From contig JAGYLP010000002.1 of assembly GCA_018401015.1 (NCBI GenBank), positions 62,001 to 126,000 on the forward strand: a DNA stretch of 64,000 nucleotides, given 5' to 3'. This DNA is from Bacteroidales bacterium. GTDB lineage: Bacteria > Bacteroidota > Bacteroidia > Bacteroidales > M50B96. Below, piece by piece: positions 17,901 through 25,741 of this stretch; positions within the stretch are counted from its first letter, which is position 1, and each line of letters begins with the position of its first letter. Below the pieces are notes generated by a model. That model searched no databases, had not been told where the DNA came from, and saw nothing but the letters and a program-made list of their open reading frames with translations. Both the position numbers and the translations under genes were made by a program.

Positions 17901-18705
17901 AGAATCGAACGGCGTTCCCGGGGAAATCAATATCTCGGAATATACCTACGAGCTTGTGAAAGATTACTTCATTACGCAATCGAATGGAACCTTGTCCATG
18001 AGGTCGGGATCAACTGCGAACATGTACCTGGTTAAAGGCCTGAAACAAGAATACCGTCTCGACGAATCCGGATATGCTATGAATTCGCTGCTTAAATCGG
18101 AACTCACCGAGCTTCGTTATCAGGATCTCTACGAAACCATTATGGAAATGCTCGATAAGGAGCTACCCGAGAAACTCTATTATCACAACAAACAACACAC
18201 AATCGATGTGGTAGAAACGGTTTCCTTCCTTGCGAAAATGGAACAAGTCGATGCCGAATCGGATCTATTACTTCGAACTGCAGCTCTCTTCCACGATATC
18301 GGATACATTGTCGATTTTGAAAACCACGAGCAGCAAGGAGTCAAAATTGCACGCGATATGCTGCCACGTTTCTTCTATACTCCGGCTCAAATCGACCGAA
18401 TAGGGGAACTTATCATGGCTACCAAGTACCCTCCCAGCCCTGAGAATTTATACGAAGCCATCATTTGTGATGCCGACCTCGATTACCTGGGACGAAAAGA
18501 TTTTATCCCTCTCAGTCGAAATTTATTCATGGAGTTTTATGAGCGGAATCTGATTAAATCGGTCGATGAGTGGGTGAAAACTCAAATAAAGTTTATCGAA
18601 CATCACACCTATTTCACCGAAACAGCTATCAAATCGCGCGAGGTGAATAAGAATCAACAGCTTGATAGCTTGCGGAAAATGGACTTTTTGGCCGGCTTCT
18701 TTTAA
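14968..18705 (+). CDS. Receptor-type adenylate cyclase with propeller sensor and C-terminal HD domain
   Basis: A 1245-residue membrane protein. After a signal segment (FWAIILLSLPVNLFA) come about 650 residues of two-component-type beta-propeller repeats, then a Y_Y_Y-like beta domain (about 690-760), one transmembrane helix (about 762-786) and a charged linker. Residues 845-1020 are a class III nucleotide cyclase: metal ligands D853 (FMDIQGF) and D897 (TIGDGYM), adenine-selecting K893 and D966 (YDIWG), and N973/R977 for transition state are all present, so adenylate cyclase is predicted. Residues 1070-1200 are an HD domain with H1073/H1077, H1109-D1110, H1120 and D1168. The sensor is probably periplasmic and the enzymes cytoplasmic. 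No histidine kinase is present although propeller plus Y_Y_Y usually occurs in hybrid kinases. HD substrate unknown. Confidence 0.88.
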   Translation: MAKFIDSKNTGLFWVGFWAIILLSLPVNLFATNVKQGIPFIRNFSPFEYASENQNFSMLQDDQGVSYFGNQNGILIYDKLEWQHLNLPGFPRLDRTPSGRIYVGGFNEFGYLETAKGKPYLVSLKDKYLKKEDFGLIVNVVCSDENVFFESTDKLFLFHHQYIQLIDAKRSGIVVFKANNQVFINHSTKGLCFFKDNRVQEIPGGNFFMEKQIVDVFFWNGGYYIRTEEDEHFWFFDGVGFKPIESKADGFLSDHEYSHATVLFNGDLAIGTKGNGILLLNRKGEITKHINKINGLADEFVNFLYADKYGNLWACLRNGISRIEYPSPFSYFNTRNGFEGGVFTFIRKNNFLYAGTDNGVYACCLEDTTRLPSLKNLSSNFSLLPFMVGIAYQFVESEDELLLAASKGVYRLKDRKLELLAPYPARVLLPLKHFPDYFLLGSDNGLQLLHRQGDEWFEIAADFGINGTVQFIEEDDLGNVFVSTSFYGLYRIQFHPEHFPQYSLTNYKEQGYLGNEHGLTTILKSGNEILFYTELGLFRFEQSPDFTGFVSLVRPNFPVNNPQILNVLNDNTGGVYFLLSSDLLKENKLVATRFLSNGNFESFDYIPVGRMNNSSIETIYIDDSLRWIGGSEGLLRFNQAFNQALIDSGPMLVKKLRLQNDSIIDIPVGYRFSGERKDFFDLNHTQNSFRIQFVSPPSIAGQSHQYRYWMENYEVDWSPWSSLHEKDYIKLNPGKYIFHVQGRDLFGRETEVFSLGIMVKPPFYFTTFALAVYVILLVSFLYTIITVRSYFVAKERIELEREIKERTDKYVKENERSEDLLLNMLPSEISKELRLKGKISTSKYRMVTVMFMDIQGFTRISEVLEPDLLVAKLDEFFHAVDGIIEKYHLEKIKTIGDGYMCAGGVPVKNKTNPIEMLLAALEVREYIKGFKFDESKTPALDWGLRIGVNTGPVIAGLIGDKRLSYDIWGITVNNASRLESNGVPGEINISEYTYELVKDYFITQSNGTLSMRSGSTANMYLVKGLKQEYRLDESGYAMNSLLKSELTELRYQDLYETIMEMLDKELPEKLYYHNKQHTIDVVETVSFLAKMEQVDAESDLLLRTAALFHDIGYIVDFENHEQQGVKIARDMLPRFFYTPAQIDRIGELIMATKYPPSPENLYEAIICDADLDYLGRKDFIPLSRNLFMEFYERNLIKSVDEWVKTQIKFIEHHTYFTETAIKSREVNKNQQLDSLRKMDFLAGFF

Positions 18706-18761
18706 ATCTTATTAACCTGGCTCCTGCTGTACTTTCGACTCGGCTTTCGGGTGAAAAAATT

Positions 18762-18769
18762 TACCTTTG
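18762..18769 (+). promoter_or_regulatory. -7 element for hutU (TACCTTTG)
   Basis: TACCTTTG matches TAnnTTTG and ends 16 bases before the hutU ATG, implying a leader of about 10 bases. The -33 region has no clear TTTG. Confidence 0.45.
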
Positions 18770-18785
18770 AGAAAAATTTTTCACT

Positions 18786-20786
18786 ATGCACGCAGATACA
18801 TTCAAAAAGCTGATTCTACAAGGGATTCCCGATGAATTACCAGAGCATCCCGGTCACGACCTAAACGTTAATCACGCCCCTAAGCGAAAAGATATTTTAA
18901 CCCCCGAAGAAAAACGCTTAGCCGTTCGAAACGCCTTACGTTATTTCCCTAAAAAGCACCATCCGGTTCTCGCTCCGGAATTTGCCGAAGAACTTCGCAC
19001 TTTCGGACGCATTTACATGCATCGCTTTCGGCCCGCTTATCCAATTCATGCCCGAAGTATTGCCGATTATCCGCATAAGTCGGTTCAGGCAGCTTCCATC
19101 ATGCTCATGTTGAGTAATAACCTCGACCATGCCGTAGCACAGCATCCGCATGAGTTGATTACCTACGGCGGAAATGGAGCAGTCTTTCAGAACTGGGCTC
19201 AGTATCTCCTTACCATGAAATACCTGGCCGAAATGACCGATGAGCAAACCCTGGTGCTGTATAGTGGTCACCCAATGGGTTTATTCCCATCGCATCCCGA
19301 AGCGCCGCGTGTTGTCGTTACCAACGGAATGGTCATCCCAAATTACTCCAAACCCGACGACTGGGAACGGTTCAATGCCTTGGGTGTGAGTCAATACGGT
19401 CAAATGACAGCCGGGTCGTTCATGTATATTGGCCCACAAGGGATTGTGCATGGAACAACCATCACGGTAATGAATGCGGGTCGTATGAAAAACCATTCCG
19501 ATTTAGCCGGACAAATATTTGTCTCGTCGGGTCTCGGAGGAATGTCGGGAGCTCAGCCTAAAGCTGCGGTAATCTCCGGAGCTATCGGAATTGTTGCCGA
19601 AGTGAACCCCAAAGTTGTTCATACTCGCCATAGTCAAGGATGGGTCGAAGAAGTCTTTCAAAATCTCGACGAATTAGTTGCACGAGTGCGCGTGGCTCAA
19701 GCTAAAAAGGAAGCGATTTCAATCGCTTATCAAGGAAATATTGTCGATTTATGGGAAAAACTGTATGCCGAAAACGTCGAAGTACTCCTAGGTTCGGACC
19801 AAACATCGCTGCATAATCCGTGGGCCGGAGGGTATTATCCCGTTGGACTTAGCTACGAAGAATCGAATGATTTAATGGCTACCCAGCCGGATGCTTTTAA
19901 AGAAAAGGTTCGTGAATCCCTAAGAAGGCAAGTCGATATCATTAATAAATTCACTGCTCGAGGAATGTATTTCTTCGATTATGGAAATGCGTTCTTGCTG
20001 GAATCGGGTAGAGCAGGAGCCGATATTTTCGATGCTTCGGGCAAATTCCGATATCCATCCTATGTGCAAGATATCATGGGCCCCATGTGTTTCGATTATG
20101 GATTTGGTCCTTTCCGATGGGTTTGTGCGAGCAACCAACCGGATGATCTGGCTCTTACCGACCAGATTGCCATGGAAGTGCTGGAGAAAATTGCCGAAAC
20201 AGCTCCCGATCGTATTAAGCAGCAAATGCAAGATAATATCCGCTGGATTTCAGAGGCTCAAAAAAATAAGCTAGTAGTCGGTTCGCAGGCTCGCATTTTA
20301 TATGCCGATAGCGAAGGACGCATTAAAATTGCGAAAGCATTTAACGAAGCGATTCGTGCAGGTAAAATCTCTGCACCCATCGTTTTGGGACGCGACCACC
20401 ACGATGTTTCCGGAACCGATTCGCCCTATCGCGAAACGTCCAATATTTACGATGGATCTGCTTTTACAGCCGACATGGCCATTCATAATGTGATTGGCGA
20501 TAGCTTCCGGGGAGCTACCTGGGTAAGTATCCACAATGGCGGTGGTGTAGGTTGGGGCGAAGTGATGAACGGTGGTTTCGGGCTAACGCTCGATGGAAGC
20601 AAAGAAGCCGATGTGCGCTTAGAACGCATGCTTCTCTGGGATGTGAATAATGGAATTGCGCGACGTTCGTGGGCGCGCAATGAACCGGCTATGTTTGCTA
20701 TTCAGCGCGAAATGGAGCGTACTCCCGGACTCAAGGTTACCGTTCCCGAACTAGCCGACGACGATCTGATTGATGGACTTTTTTAA
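18786..20786 (+). CDS. hutU: Urocanate hydratase
   Basis: A 666-residue urocanase, longer than the ~555-residue proteobacterial form and close to the eukaryote-like long form common in Bacteroidota. Family signatures include ITYGGNGAVFQNWAQY (NAD site), YSGHPMGLFPSHPEAPR, YGQMTAGSFMYIGPQG, SSGLGGMSGAQPKAA, the central FDYGNAFLLE, and the late GRDHHDVSGTDSPYRET and HNGGGVGWGEVMNGG. The enzyme uses NAD+ as an electrophile to hydrate urocanate to imidazolone propionate in histidine degradation. No hutH, hutI or ftcD is nearby, so the pathway is dispersed here. A small lipoprotein gene and queG follow closely and may be co-transcribed. Confidence 0.96.
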   Translation: MHADTFKKLILQGIPDELPEHPGHDLNVNHAPKRKDILTPEEKRLAVRNALRYFPKKHHPVLAPEFAEELRTFGRIYMHRFRPAYPIHARSIADYPHKSVQAASIMLMLSNNLDHAVAQHPHELITYGGNGAVFQNWAQYLLTMKYLAEMTDEQTLVLYSGHPMGLFPSHPEAPRVVVTNGMVIPNYSKPDDWERFNALGVSQYGQMTAGSFMYIGPQGIVHGTTITVMNAGRMKNHSDLAGQIFVSSGLGGMSGAQPKAAVISGAIGIVAEVNPKVVHTRHSQGWVEEVFQNLDELVARVRVAQAKKEAISIAYQGNIVDLWEKLYAENVEVLLGSDQTSLHNPWAGGYYPVGLSYEESNDLMATQPDAFKEKVRESLRRQVDIINKFTARGMYFFDYGNAFLLESGRAGADIFDASGKFRYPSYVQDIMGPMCFDYGFGPFRWVCASNQPDDLALTDQIAMEVLEKIAETAPDRIKQQMQDNIRWISEAQKNKLVVGSQARILYADSEGRIKIAKAFNEAIRAGKISAPIVLGRDHHDVSGTDSPYRETSNIYDGSAFTADMAIHNVIGDSFRGATWVSIHNGGGVGWGEVMNGGFGLTLDGSKEADVRLERMLLWDVNNGIARRSWARNEPAMFAIQREMERTPGLKVTVPELADDDLIDGLF

Positions 20787-20794
20787 CTCAAGCG

Positions 20795-21217
20795 ATGATG
20801 AAACAACGATACACCTTTTTTAGCCTGATTCTGCTACTGGTAATTAGCTTTAGTGCTTGCGACGATTTAGTAAACGACGATTCCTCCAATCCTTTGGTAG
20901 GAACCTGGAGTGTAAGTGAATCGAGCAGCGAATTTGGCGATCAAACTTATTTGGTAGAAATAACCACCGAAATGCTGGATCCTGACTTTGTGCGGGTTTA
21001 CAATTTTTTTGGACTGGGAAGCTGGAGCTATGTTACCCTGGAGCAGGTTGATCAGGAGTTGATTATTCCTGTTCAGGATGTAGAAGGATTTCGTTTTCTG
21101 GGCACAGGCAACTTAAATGAATCGATGAATGAATTCCAGTTGAGCTTTTCTGCCGAAGAATTATCGCAGGTGAGTAAATCGGCCTTTCAGGTAGATGCTA
21201 CGTTTACCAAACAATAA
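20795..21217 (+). CDS. Small predicted lipoprotein, function unknown
   Basis: A 140-residue protein with a lipoprotein signal peptide: basic start, hydrophobic LILLLVISF and lipobox SFSAC with Cys near residue 24, followed by acidic DDLVNDD that would keep it at the outer membrane or surface in Bacteroidota. The mature part ([16 protein letters not shown], then several strands ending VDATFTKQ) looks like a small calycin-like beta-barrel of the kind seen in lipocalin-type lipoproteins. It begins 8 bases after hutU and ends 2 bases before queG. No specific family was recognised. Confidence 0.72.
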   Translation: MMKQRYTFFSLILLLVISFSACDDLVNDDSSNPLVGTWSVSESSSEFGDQTYLVEITTEMLDPDFVRVYNFFGLGSWSYVTLEQVDQELIIPVQDVEGFRFLGTGNLNESMNEFQLSFSAEELSQVSKSAFQVDATFTKQ

Positions 21218-21219
21218 GC

Positions 21220-22173
21220 TTGAAGGATTCTGTAAAATATGCCCGATGGATTAAAGCAGAGGCAAAGCGATTAGGCTTTGCCTCTTGTGGTATTTCCGAA
21301 GCCACTTTTTTAGAAGATGAAGCTCCTCGTCTCGAAGCTTATCTGCATAAGCAGTACCATGGGAAGATGGCTTACATGGAAAATCATTTCGACAAACGAC
21401 TCGATCCGCGTAAGCTTGTGGATGGAGCTAAGTCGGTGATTAGCCTGAGCTTCAATTACTATCATCCGAAAAAGCAATCCAGCCCCGATGCTCCCAAAAT
21501 TTCTATGTATGCCTATGGCGAGGATTATCATCACGTAGTAAAAGAAAAACTTTGGGCTCTGTATGCTTTTATCGACGAACGCATGGGGCCCATTCAGGGA
21601 CGGGTCTTTGTCGATTCGGGACCCGTGCTGGAACGTGCCTGGGCTGCTCGCTCCGGATTAGGTTGGATTGGAAAAAACGGATTGCTCATTCAACCCCAGC
21701 AAGGATCGTTCTTCTTTTTGGCTCAACTCATCATCGATTTGGATCTGGAAACCGACAAAGCAATTAAGGATTATTGTGGTAATTGCCGCAGGTGCATCGA
21801 TGCTTGTCCTACGCAAGCCATTGTTAAACCGCACGTACTCAAGGCCGATCAGTGCATATCTTATTTCACGATAGAACTGAAAGATAGCCTCCCTCAGGAT
21901 ATGAAAGGGAAATTCGATAATTGGATGTTTGGTTGCGATGTGTGCCAATCGGTTTGTCCCTGGAATCGATTCAGCCTGGCAAATCAGGTTCCTGCTTTTC
22001 AACCTTCGGAGGAATTACTCCAAATGAATAGAAAAGATTGGATTGAACTTACCCGCGAAGGATTTAACAATCTTTTTCCCAAATCGGCAGTAAAAAGAAC
22101 CCGCTACGAGGGCTTAAAGCGAAACATTCAATTCCTTACATCCGAAGAAAATTCTCCGGAAACAGACCCCTGA
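21220..22173 (+). CDS. queG: Epoxyqueuosine reductase QueG
   Basis: A 317-residue protein with the QueG layout: an N-terminal cobalamin-binding DUF1730 part ([49 protein letters not shown] in part) and two [4Fe-4S] clusters, [12 protein letters not shown] near residue 188 and [13 protein letters not shown] near residue 248. It reduces epoxyqueuosine to queuosine in tRNA. The best start is the TTG at 21220, two bases after the preceding stop; there is no in-frame ATG before the conserved region, so a TTG start is probable. The shorter form without the C-terminal HEAT repeats is typical of many bacteria. Convergent with the aminotransferase gene. Confidence 0.94.
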   Translation: MKDSVKYARWIKAEAKRLGFASCGISEATFLEDEAPRLEAYLHKQYHGKMAYMENHFDKRLDPRKLVDGAKSVISLSFNYYHPKKQSSPDAPKISMYAYGEDYHHVVKEKLWALYAFIDERMGPIQGRVFVDSGPVLERAWAARSGLGWIGKNGLLIQPQQGSFFFLAQLIIDLDLETDKAIKDYCGNCRRCIDACPTQAIVKPHVLKADQCISYFTIELKDSLPQDMKGKFDNWMFGCDVCQSVCPWNRFSLANQVPAFQPSEELLQMNRKDWIELTREGFNNLFPKSAVKRTRYEGLKRNIQFLTSEENSPETDP

Positions 22174-22180
22174 TGGTCCC

Positions 22181-23503
22181 TTAGGAATGATGCAGGTGGA
22201 ACTGTTCTAATCGATACGCCAAGTCGTTGATTTGATCGTCGCTAACCTGCGACACACAGGCCCGAAGCCCTTCGTGCCGCTCGCTACCGGTAATGTCGAG
22301 CGAAATGGCCGATACGCCATAATACAAAAGCTCTTCGATAAGCTCAACACCTGAAAATCCCGGATAAGAAATAGTGAAATAAAAACCATCGGCCAATAAC
22401 TCGTCTTCATCTTTATCGTAAACAATCTTGAAACCATTGTCGGTGAACAGTTTCTTCATTACATGAGCGCGATCTCCATATACTTTAACGCTATCGACAA
22501 AGTTGAATTCACCATCGTTAACCGCTTTCAGCATGGCTGCAAAACCATACTGAGCCGAGTGTGTAACGCCCGACGAGAGGGCATACAATCCGCCATAAAC
22601 CATAGCGTAGCCAAATTGATCGGAGGAGAAGTAGCGCTTTAGATCGGGGAATTTGCGCACCGCCAGGGAATCGGAAATAACCAGTGCCCCAATCCGTTGA
22701 CCGGCATAGCTAAAGGCTTTTGAGCTGGAAATGAGTAGGATGTAGTTGTCGGAGTAATGAGCTACCGACGGCTGGTAAGGAGCTTGACCCGGAACAGAAT
22801 AATCTTTTCGGAAATCCATGCCGAAGTAGGCAAGGTCTTCGATTACAATCACATCGTATTGATTTGCGAGCTCGGCAATAATTTTCAATTCCCTTTCGGT
22901 AAAACAAATCCAGGAAGGATTGTTTGGGTTGGAGTAAATGAGGGTGCCGATATCGCCTTTTTTCAGGTAAGATTCCAGTTTTTCGCGTAAAGCTTCCCCC
23001 CGATAATTATACACATCGAAGGTTTCGTAAGGTAATCCCAATACCTTCATTTGTTGCTTTTGAACCGGGAAGCCCGGATCGATGAAAAGGGTTTTGGGTT
23101 TATTTATATCGCGTCGGCAAGCTACCAGGAAGGTGGCAAATGCGCCTTGCATGCTCCCTACCGAGGTAAGGCAATTTTTTTCGTCCACTTCCACATTCAT
23201 GAATAAATGGAGGAAGCGCGAAATCTCTTTTTTGAGCGAATCGAGTCCTTCGATCATGGGATATTTAGAGGCAACTCCTTTGCGTAAGGCTGCAATCTCT
23301 GCTTCGGTACCAATATCGGGCGGATTGAGTCCGGGAACCCCCATTTCCATGCGAATGAATTTTTCACCACTCGCTTTTTCAATCTCATTGACTAATCGGA
23401 CTAATTCACGGATACTTCCTTTGCCAACCGGTGAGAGCCCGCTGGCTTCGATTTTACTTTTTACGAGCTGATAATCGATGGGAGTTGCTTTCACAATATT
23501 CAA
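22181..23503 (-). CDS. Class I/II pyridoxal-phosphate aminotransferase
   Basis: A 440-residue fold-type I aminotransferase. Markers are YSNPNNPSW (substrate carboxylate and PLP region), VIEDLAYFGMDF (PLP ring Asp and Tyr) and SSSKAFSYAGQRIGAL with the Schiff-base Lys; the C-terminal domain is complete. Such proteins interconvert amino acids and 2-oxo acids in the cytoplasm; the exact substrate cannot be told, and the LRGLISRQ-type family hints are not clear. It lies downstream of the suf operon on the same strand but behind a hairpin that probably ends suf transcription, so it need not be linked to Fe-S assembly. Confidence 0.85.
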   Translation of the reverse strand: MNIVKATPIDYQLVKSKIEASGLSPVGKGSIRELVRLVNEIEKASGEKFIRMEMGVPGLNPPDIGTEAEIAALRKGVASKYPMIEGLDSLKKEISRFLHLFMNVEVDEKNCLTSVGSMQGAFATFLVACRRDINKPKTLFIDPGFPVQKQQMKVLGLPYETFDVYNYRGEALREKLESYLKKGDIGTLIYSNPNNPSWICFTERELKIIAELANQYDVIVIEDLAYFGMDFRKDYSVPGQAPYQPSVAHYSDNYILLISSSKAFSYAGQRIGALVISDSLAVRKFPDLKRYFSSDQFGYAMVYGGLYALSSGVTHSAQYGFAAMLKAVNDGEFNFVDSVKVYGDRAHVMKKLFTDNGFKIVYDKDEDELLADGFYFTISYPGFSGVELIEELLYYGVSAISLDITGSERHEGLRACVSQVSDDQINDLAYRLEQFHLHHS

Positions 23504-23510
23504 TTTTAGT

Positions 23511-23560
23511 AAAACAAAAATGATAGCCTTCCGTCGACTTCGATACAGACCAGAAGGCTA
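23511..23560 (-). terminator. Probable terminator of the suf operon
   Basis: On the minus strand an 8-bp perfect stem (TAGCCTTC/GAAGGCTA, arms 23524-23531 and 23553-23560) is followed by a T-rich tail (ATTTTTGTTTT). The loop is long, 21 bases. It lies between the last suf gene and the aminotransferase start. Confidence 0.6.
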
Positions 23561-23641
23561 GCAATTATAAGCAATTAAGGAAGTTTAAAAAAATTTCCAC
23601 TTAAGTTATAAAACAAGTTTTTTTGAAGCTAAGTTGTTGAT

Positions 23642-23962
23642 TTACAGGAATCCGAGGTCTAGCTTCGCTTCTTCACTCATCATGTCTTTGTCCCACGGCG
23701 GATCAAAGGTAAGTTCCACATGTGCACCGGTTACGCCTTCGATAGCGGCTACCCGGTCGCGTACTTCGAGCGGAAGGCTATCGGCCACCGGACAATTGGG
23801 TGCGGTAAGCGTCATGTCGATGTTAACAAAATTCTGATCGTCGACCTCTACGGAGTAGATGAGGCCTAAATCGTAAATATTTACCGGAATCTCCGGATCG
23901 AAAATGTCGCGGAGAACAGCCAGGATTTTATCTTCAATCATTAAAAATTCATTCGTTGCCAT
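23642..23962 (-). CDS. sufT: MIP18/DUF59-family Fe-S assembly protein SufT
   Basis: A 106-residue MIP18 (DUF59) protein. Typical wording is DIFDPEIPVNIYDLGLIY, MTLTAPNCPVADSLP with the reactive Cys, and LTFDPPWDKDMMSEEAK. SufT proteins help deliver or mature Fe-S clusters, especially under high demand. The gene overlaps the end of sufE by 14 bases and is the last of the suf operon, which supports the assignment over a phenylacetate-degradation PaaD homolog. Confidence 0.9.
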   Translation of the reverse strand: MATNEFLMIEDKILAVLRDIFDPEIPVNIYDLGLIYSVEVDDQNFVNIDMTLTAPNCPVADSLPLEVRDRVAAIEGVTGAHVELTFDPPWDKDMMSEEAKLDLGFL

Positions 23963-24395
23963 TGGATTGCTGTTTTTCGAGTTGTGCCTGAAAGGCTAAT
24001 GCGTATAATTTCATTTGTTTCACCATGGCCAACAGACCATTGCTGCGTGTGGGCGAAAGATTTTCGCTCAACCCGATTTGATCGATGAAGAACAGTTCGT
24101 TTTGAGCGATTTCGGCGGGTTCTCTACCCGATAAAACATCGACTAACAAAGCGATAATCCCTTTCACGATAATCGCATCGCTGTCGGCCCGGAAATAGAG
24201 TTTCCCATCGATAAGTTCTGGTACGAGCCATACTCGCGACTGACATGCTTTGATTAAAAATTCGTCGGTTTTAAATTTCGCTTCGAGGGGCGACAGATCT
24301 TTGCTTAATTCAATCAGAAGATCGTACTTATCCATCCAATCGTCGAACTCAGCGAATTCCCCGATTATTTGTTTTTGTTTCTCCTGTATGGTCAT
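23949..24395 (-). CDS. sufE: SufE sulfur acceptor
   Basis: A 148-residue SufE. The sulfur-accepting cysteine is C51 in LIKACQSRVWLVPE, the same position as in E. coli SufE, and the family regions LPPLEAKFKTDEF-like and GIIALLVDVLSGREPAEI are intact. SufE takes persulfide sulfur from SufS and passes it to SufB in the SufBCD complex. It is 26 bases downstream of sufS and overlaps sufT. Confidence 0.95.
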   Translation of the reverse strand: MTIQEKQKQIIGEFAEFDDWMDKYDLLIELSKDLSPLEAKFKTDEFLIKACQSRVWLVPELIDGKLYFRADSDAIIVKGIIALLVDVLSGREPAEIAQNELFFIDQIGLSENLSPTRSNGLLAMVKQMKLYALAFQAQLEKQQSNGNE

Positions 24396-24421
24396 GATTT
24401 TTTTTCGTTTTTTGGGTTTGT

Positions 24422-25645
24422 TTAACCAAACATTAGTTTAATGCGTTCAAGGCCGGCTGCCAGTCGATCTATTTCCTCGTGAGTATTGTAAAAAGAGAAG
24501 GATGCACGCACGGTGCCGTCGATGCCTAATCGCCTCATCACCGGCTCGTTGCAATGCGTCCCGGTGCGAACGGCTATGCCGAGCTTGTCGAGAACCATCC
24601 CCACATCGTACTGATGAATATTCTCCATCACAAACGATAGGACAGACACTTTTTGGTCGGCTGAGCCAATTATTCGCAAACCTTCAATTGCGCTTAGCTT
24701 TGCAGTAGCATAATGAAGCAATTCTTGTTCGTAAGTGGCTAACTGCTCAATACCATGCTGTTTCAGATATTGGAGCGCTGTTGCTAATGCGTGAGCTCCC
24801 ACATAATTCATGGTGCCTGCTTCGAACTTGAAGGGTGGTGGATTATAGACAGTTTTCTCGAAGCTAACCGATTTAATCATGTCGCCACCTCCCTGGTATG
24901 GAGGGAGTTTTTCCAGCCACTCCTGCTTTCCGTAAAGAACGCCAATACCGGTAGGTGCATAGATTTTATGCCCTGAAAAAACGAGGAAATCGCAGTTCAG
25001 TTTACTTACATCGATGGGTATGTGCTGAATCGACTGAGCAGCATCGATTAACACCGGGATTCCTTTAGCGTGGGCTTTTTCAATGAACGTGGCTATTGGG
25101 TTGATGGTTCCAAGCGAGTTAGAGGCATGAGTTATTGCCACGATTCGGGTTCGGTCGGTTAGTAGGGTGTCAAGTTCATCCAACAGCAATTCCCCATTTT
25201 CGTTCATGGGAATAACCCGCAGCTTGGCTCCTGTTTTTTCGCAAGCCATTTGCCAGGGTACGATGTTCGCATGGTGCTCGAGCGACGAAACTAAAACCTC
25301 GTCGCCCGATTGCAAAATGCTCCGCTCAAAACCATTCGCAATCGCGTTGATCCCGGCGGTAGCTCCTGCAGTGAAAACAATTTCGCTTGTACTACGGGCA
25401 TGAATGAATTGCTGCACCTCTTTGCGGGCTTGCTCAAATAAATCGGTCGATTCCTGACTCAAGGTGTGCACTCCCCGGTGAATATTGCTGTTCACTTCGG
25501 AGTAATATCGCACGATTTCGTCCAGTACGACTTGTGGTTTTTGAGTAGTAGCCGCATTGTCGAAGTAAACAAGGTCTTTCCCATGCACTTTTCGGTTAAG
25601 AATTGGAAAATCGCTTCGTATTTGTTGGATGTCGATCATACCCAT
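24422..25645 (-). CDS. sufS: Cysteine desulfurase SufS (group II)
   Basis: A 407-residue group II cysteine desulfurase. VYFDNAATTQKP is the N-terminal PLP-site start, K227 in FSGHKIYAPTG binds PLP, and C365 in RTGTHCNEPVM is the persulfide-forming cysteine on the short group II loop. It releases sulfur from L-cysteine for SufE. The start at 25645 is the first ATG; a second in-frame ATG two codons later is equally plausible. The 96-base gap to sufD contains a minus-strand TAAATTTG element, so sufS-sufE-sufT may also be transcribed separately. Confidence 0.95.
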   Translation of the reverse strand: MGMIDIQQIRSDFPILNRKVHGKDLVYFDNAATTQKPQVVLDEIVRYYSEVNSNIHRGVHTLSQESTDLFEQARKEVQQFIHARSTSEIVFTAGATAGINAIANGFERSILQSGDEVLVSSLEHHANIVPWQMACEKTGAKLRVIPMNENGELLLDELDTLLTDRTRIVAITHASNSLGTINPIATFIEKAHAKGIPVLIDAAQSIQHIPIDVSKLNCDFLVFSGHKIYAPTGIGVLYGKQEWLEKLPPYQGGGDMIKSVSFEKTVYNPPPFKFEAGTMNYVGAHALATALQYLKQHGIEQLATYEQELLHYATAKLSAIEGLRIIGSADQKVSVLSFVMENIHQYDVGMVLDKLGIAVRTGTHCNEPVMRRLGIDGTVRASFSFYNTHEEIDRLAAGLERIKLMFG

Positions 25646-25661
25646 CAGATTAGATTTACGG

Positions 25662-25669
25662 CAAATTTA
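25662..25669 (-). promoter_or_regulatory. Possible internal promoter before sufS (-7 TAAATTTG)
   Basis: On the minus strand TAAATTTG matches TAnnTTTG and lies 17 bases upstream of the sufS start, in the only sizeable gap of the operon. The -33 region is T-rich without TTTG. Confidence 0.35.
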
Positions 25670-25741
25670 CCTTAAATCCTTCGGAAAAAATGGCTTCCTA
25701 CCCTTCAATCTCCGAATAATTGCGGACAAAGAAGCTATGTG

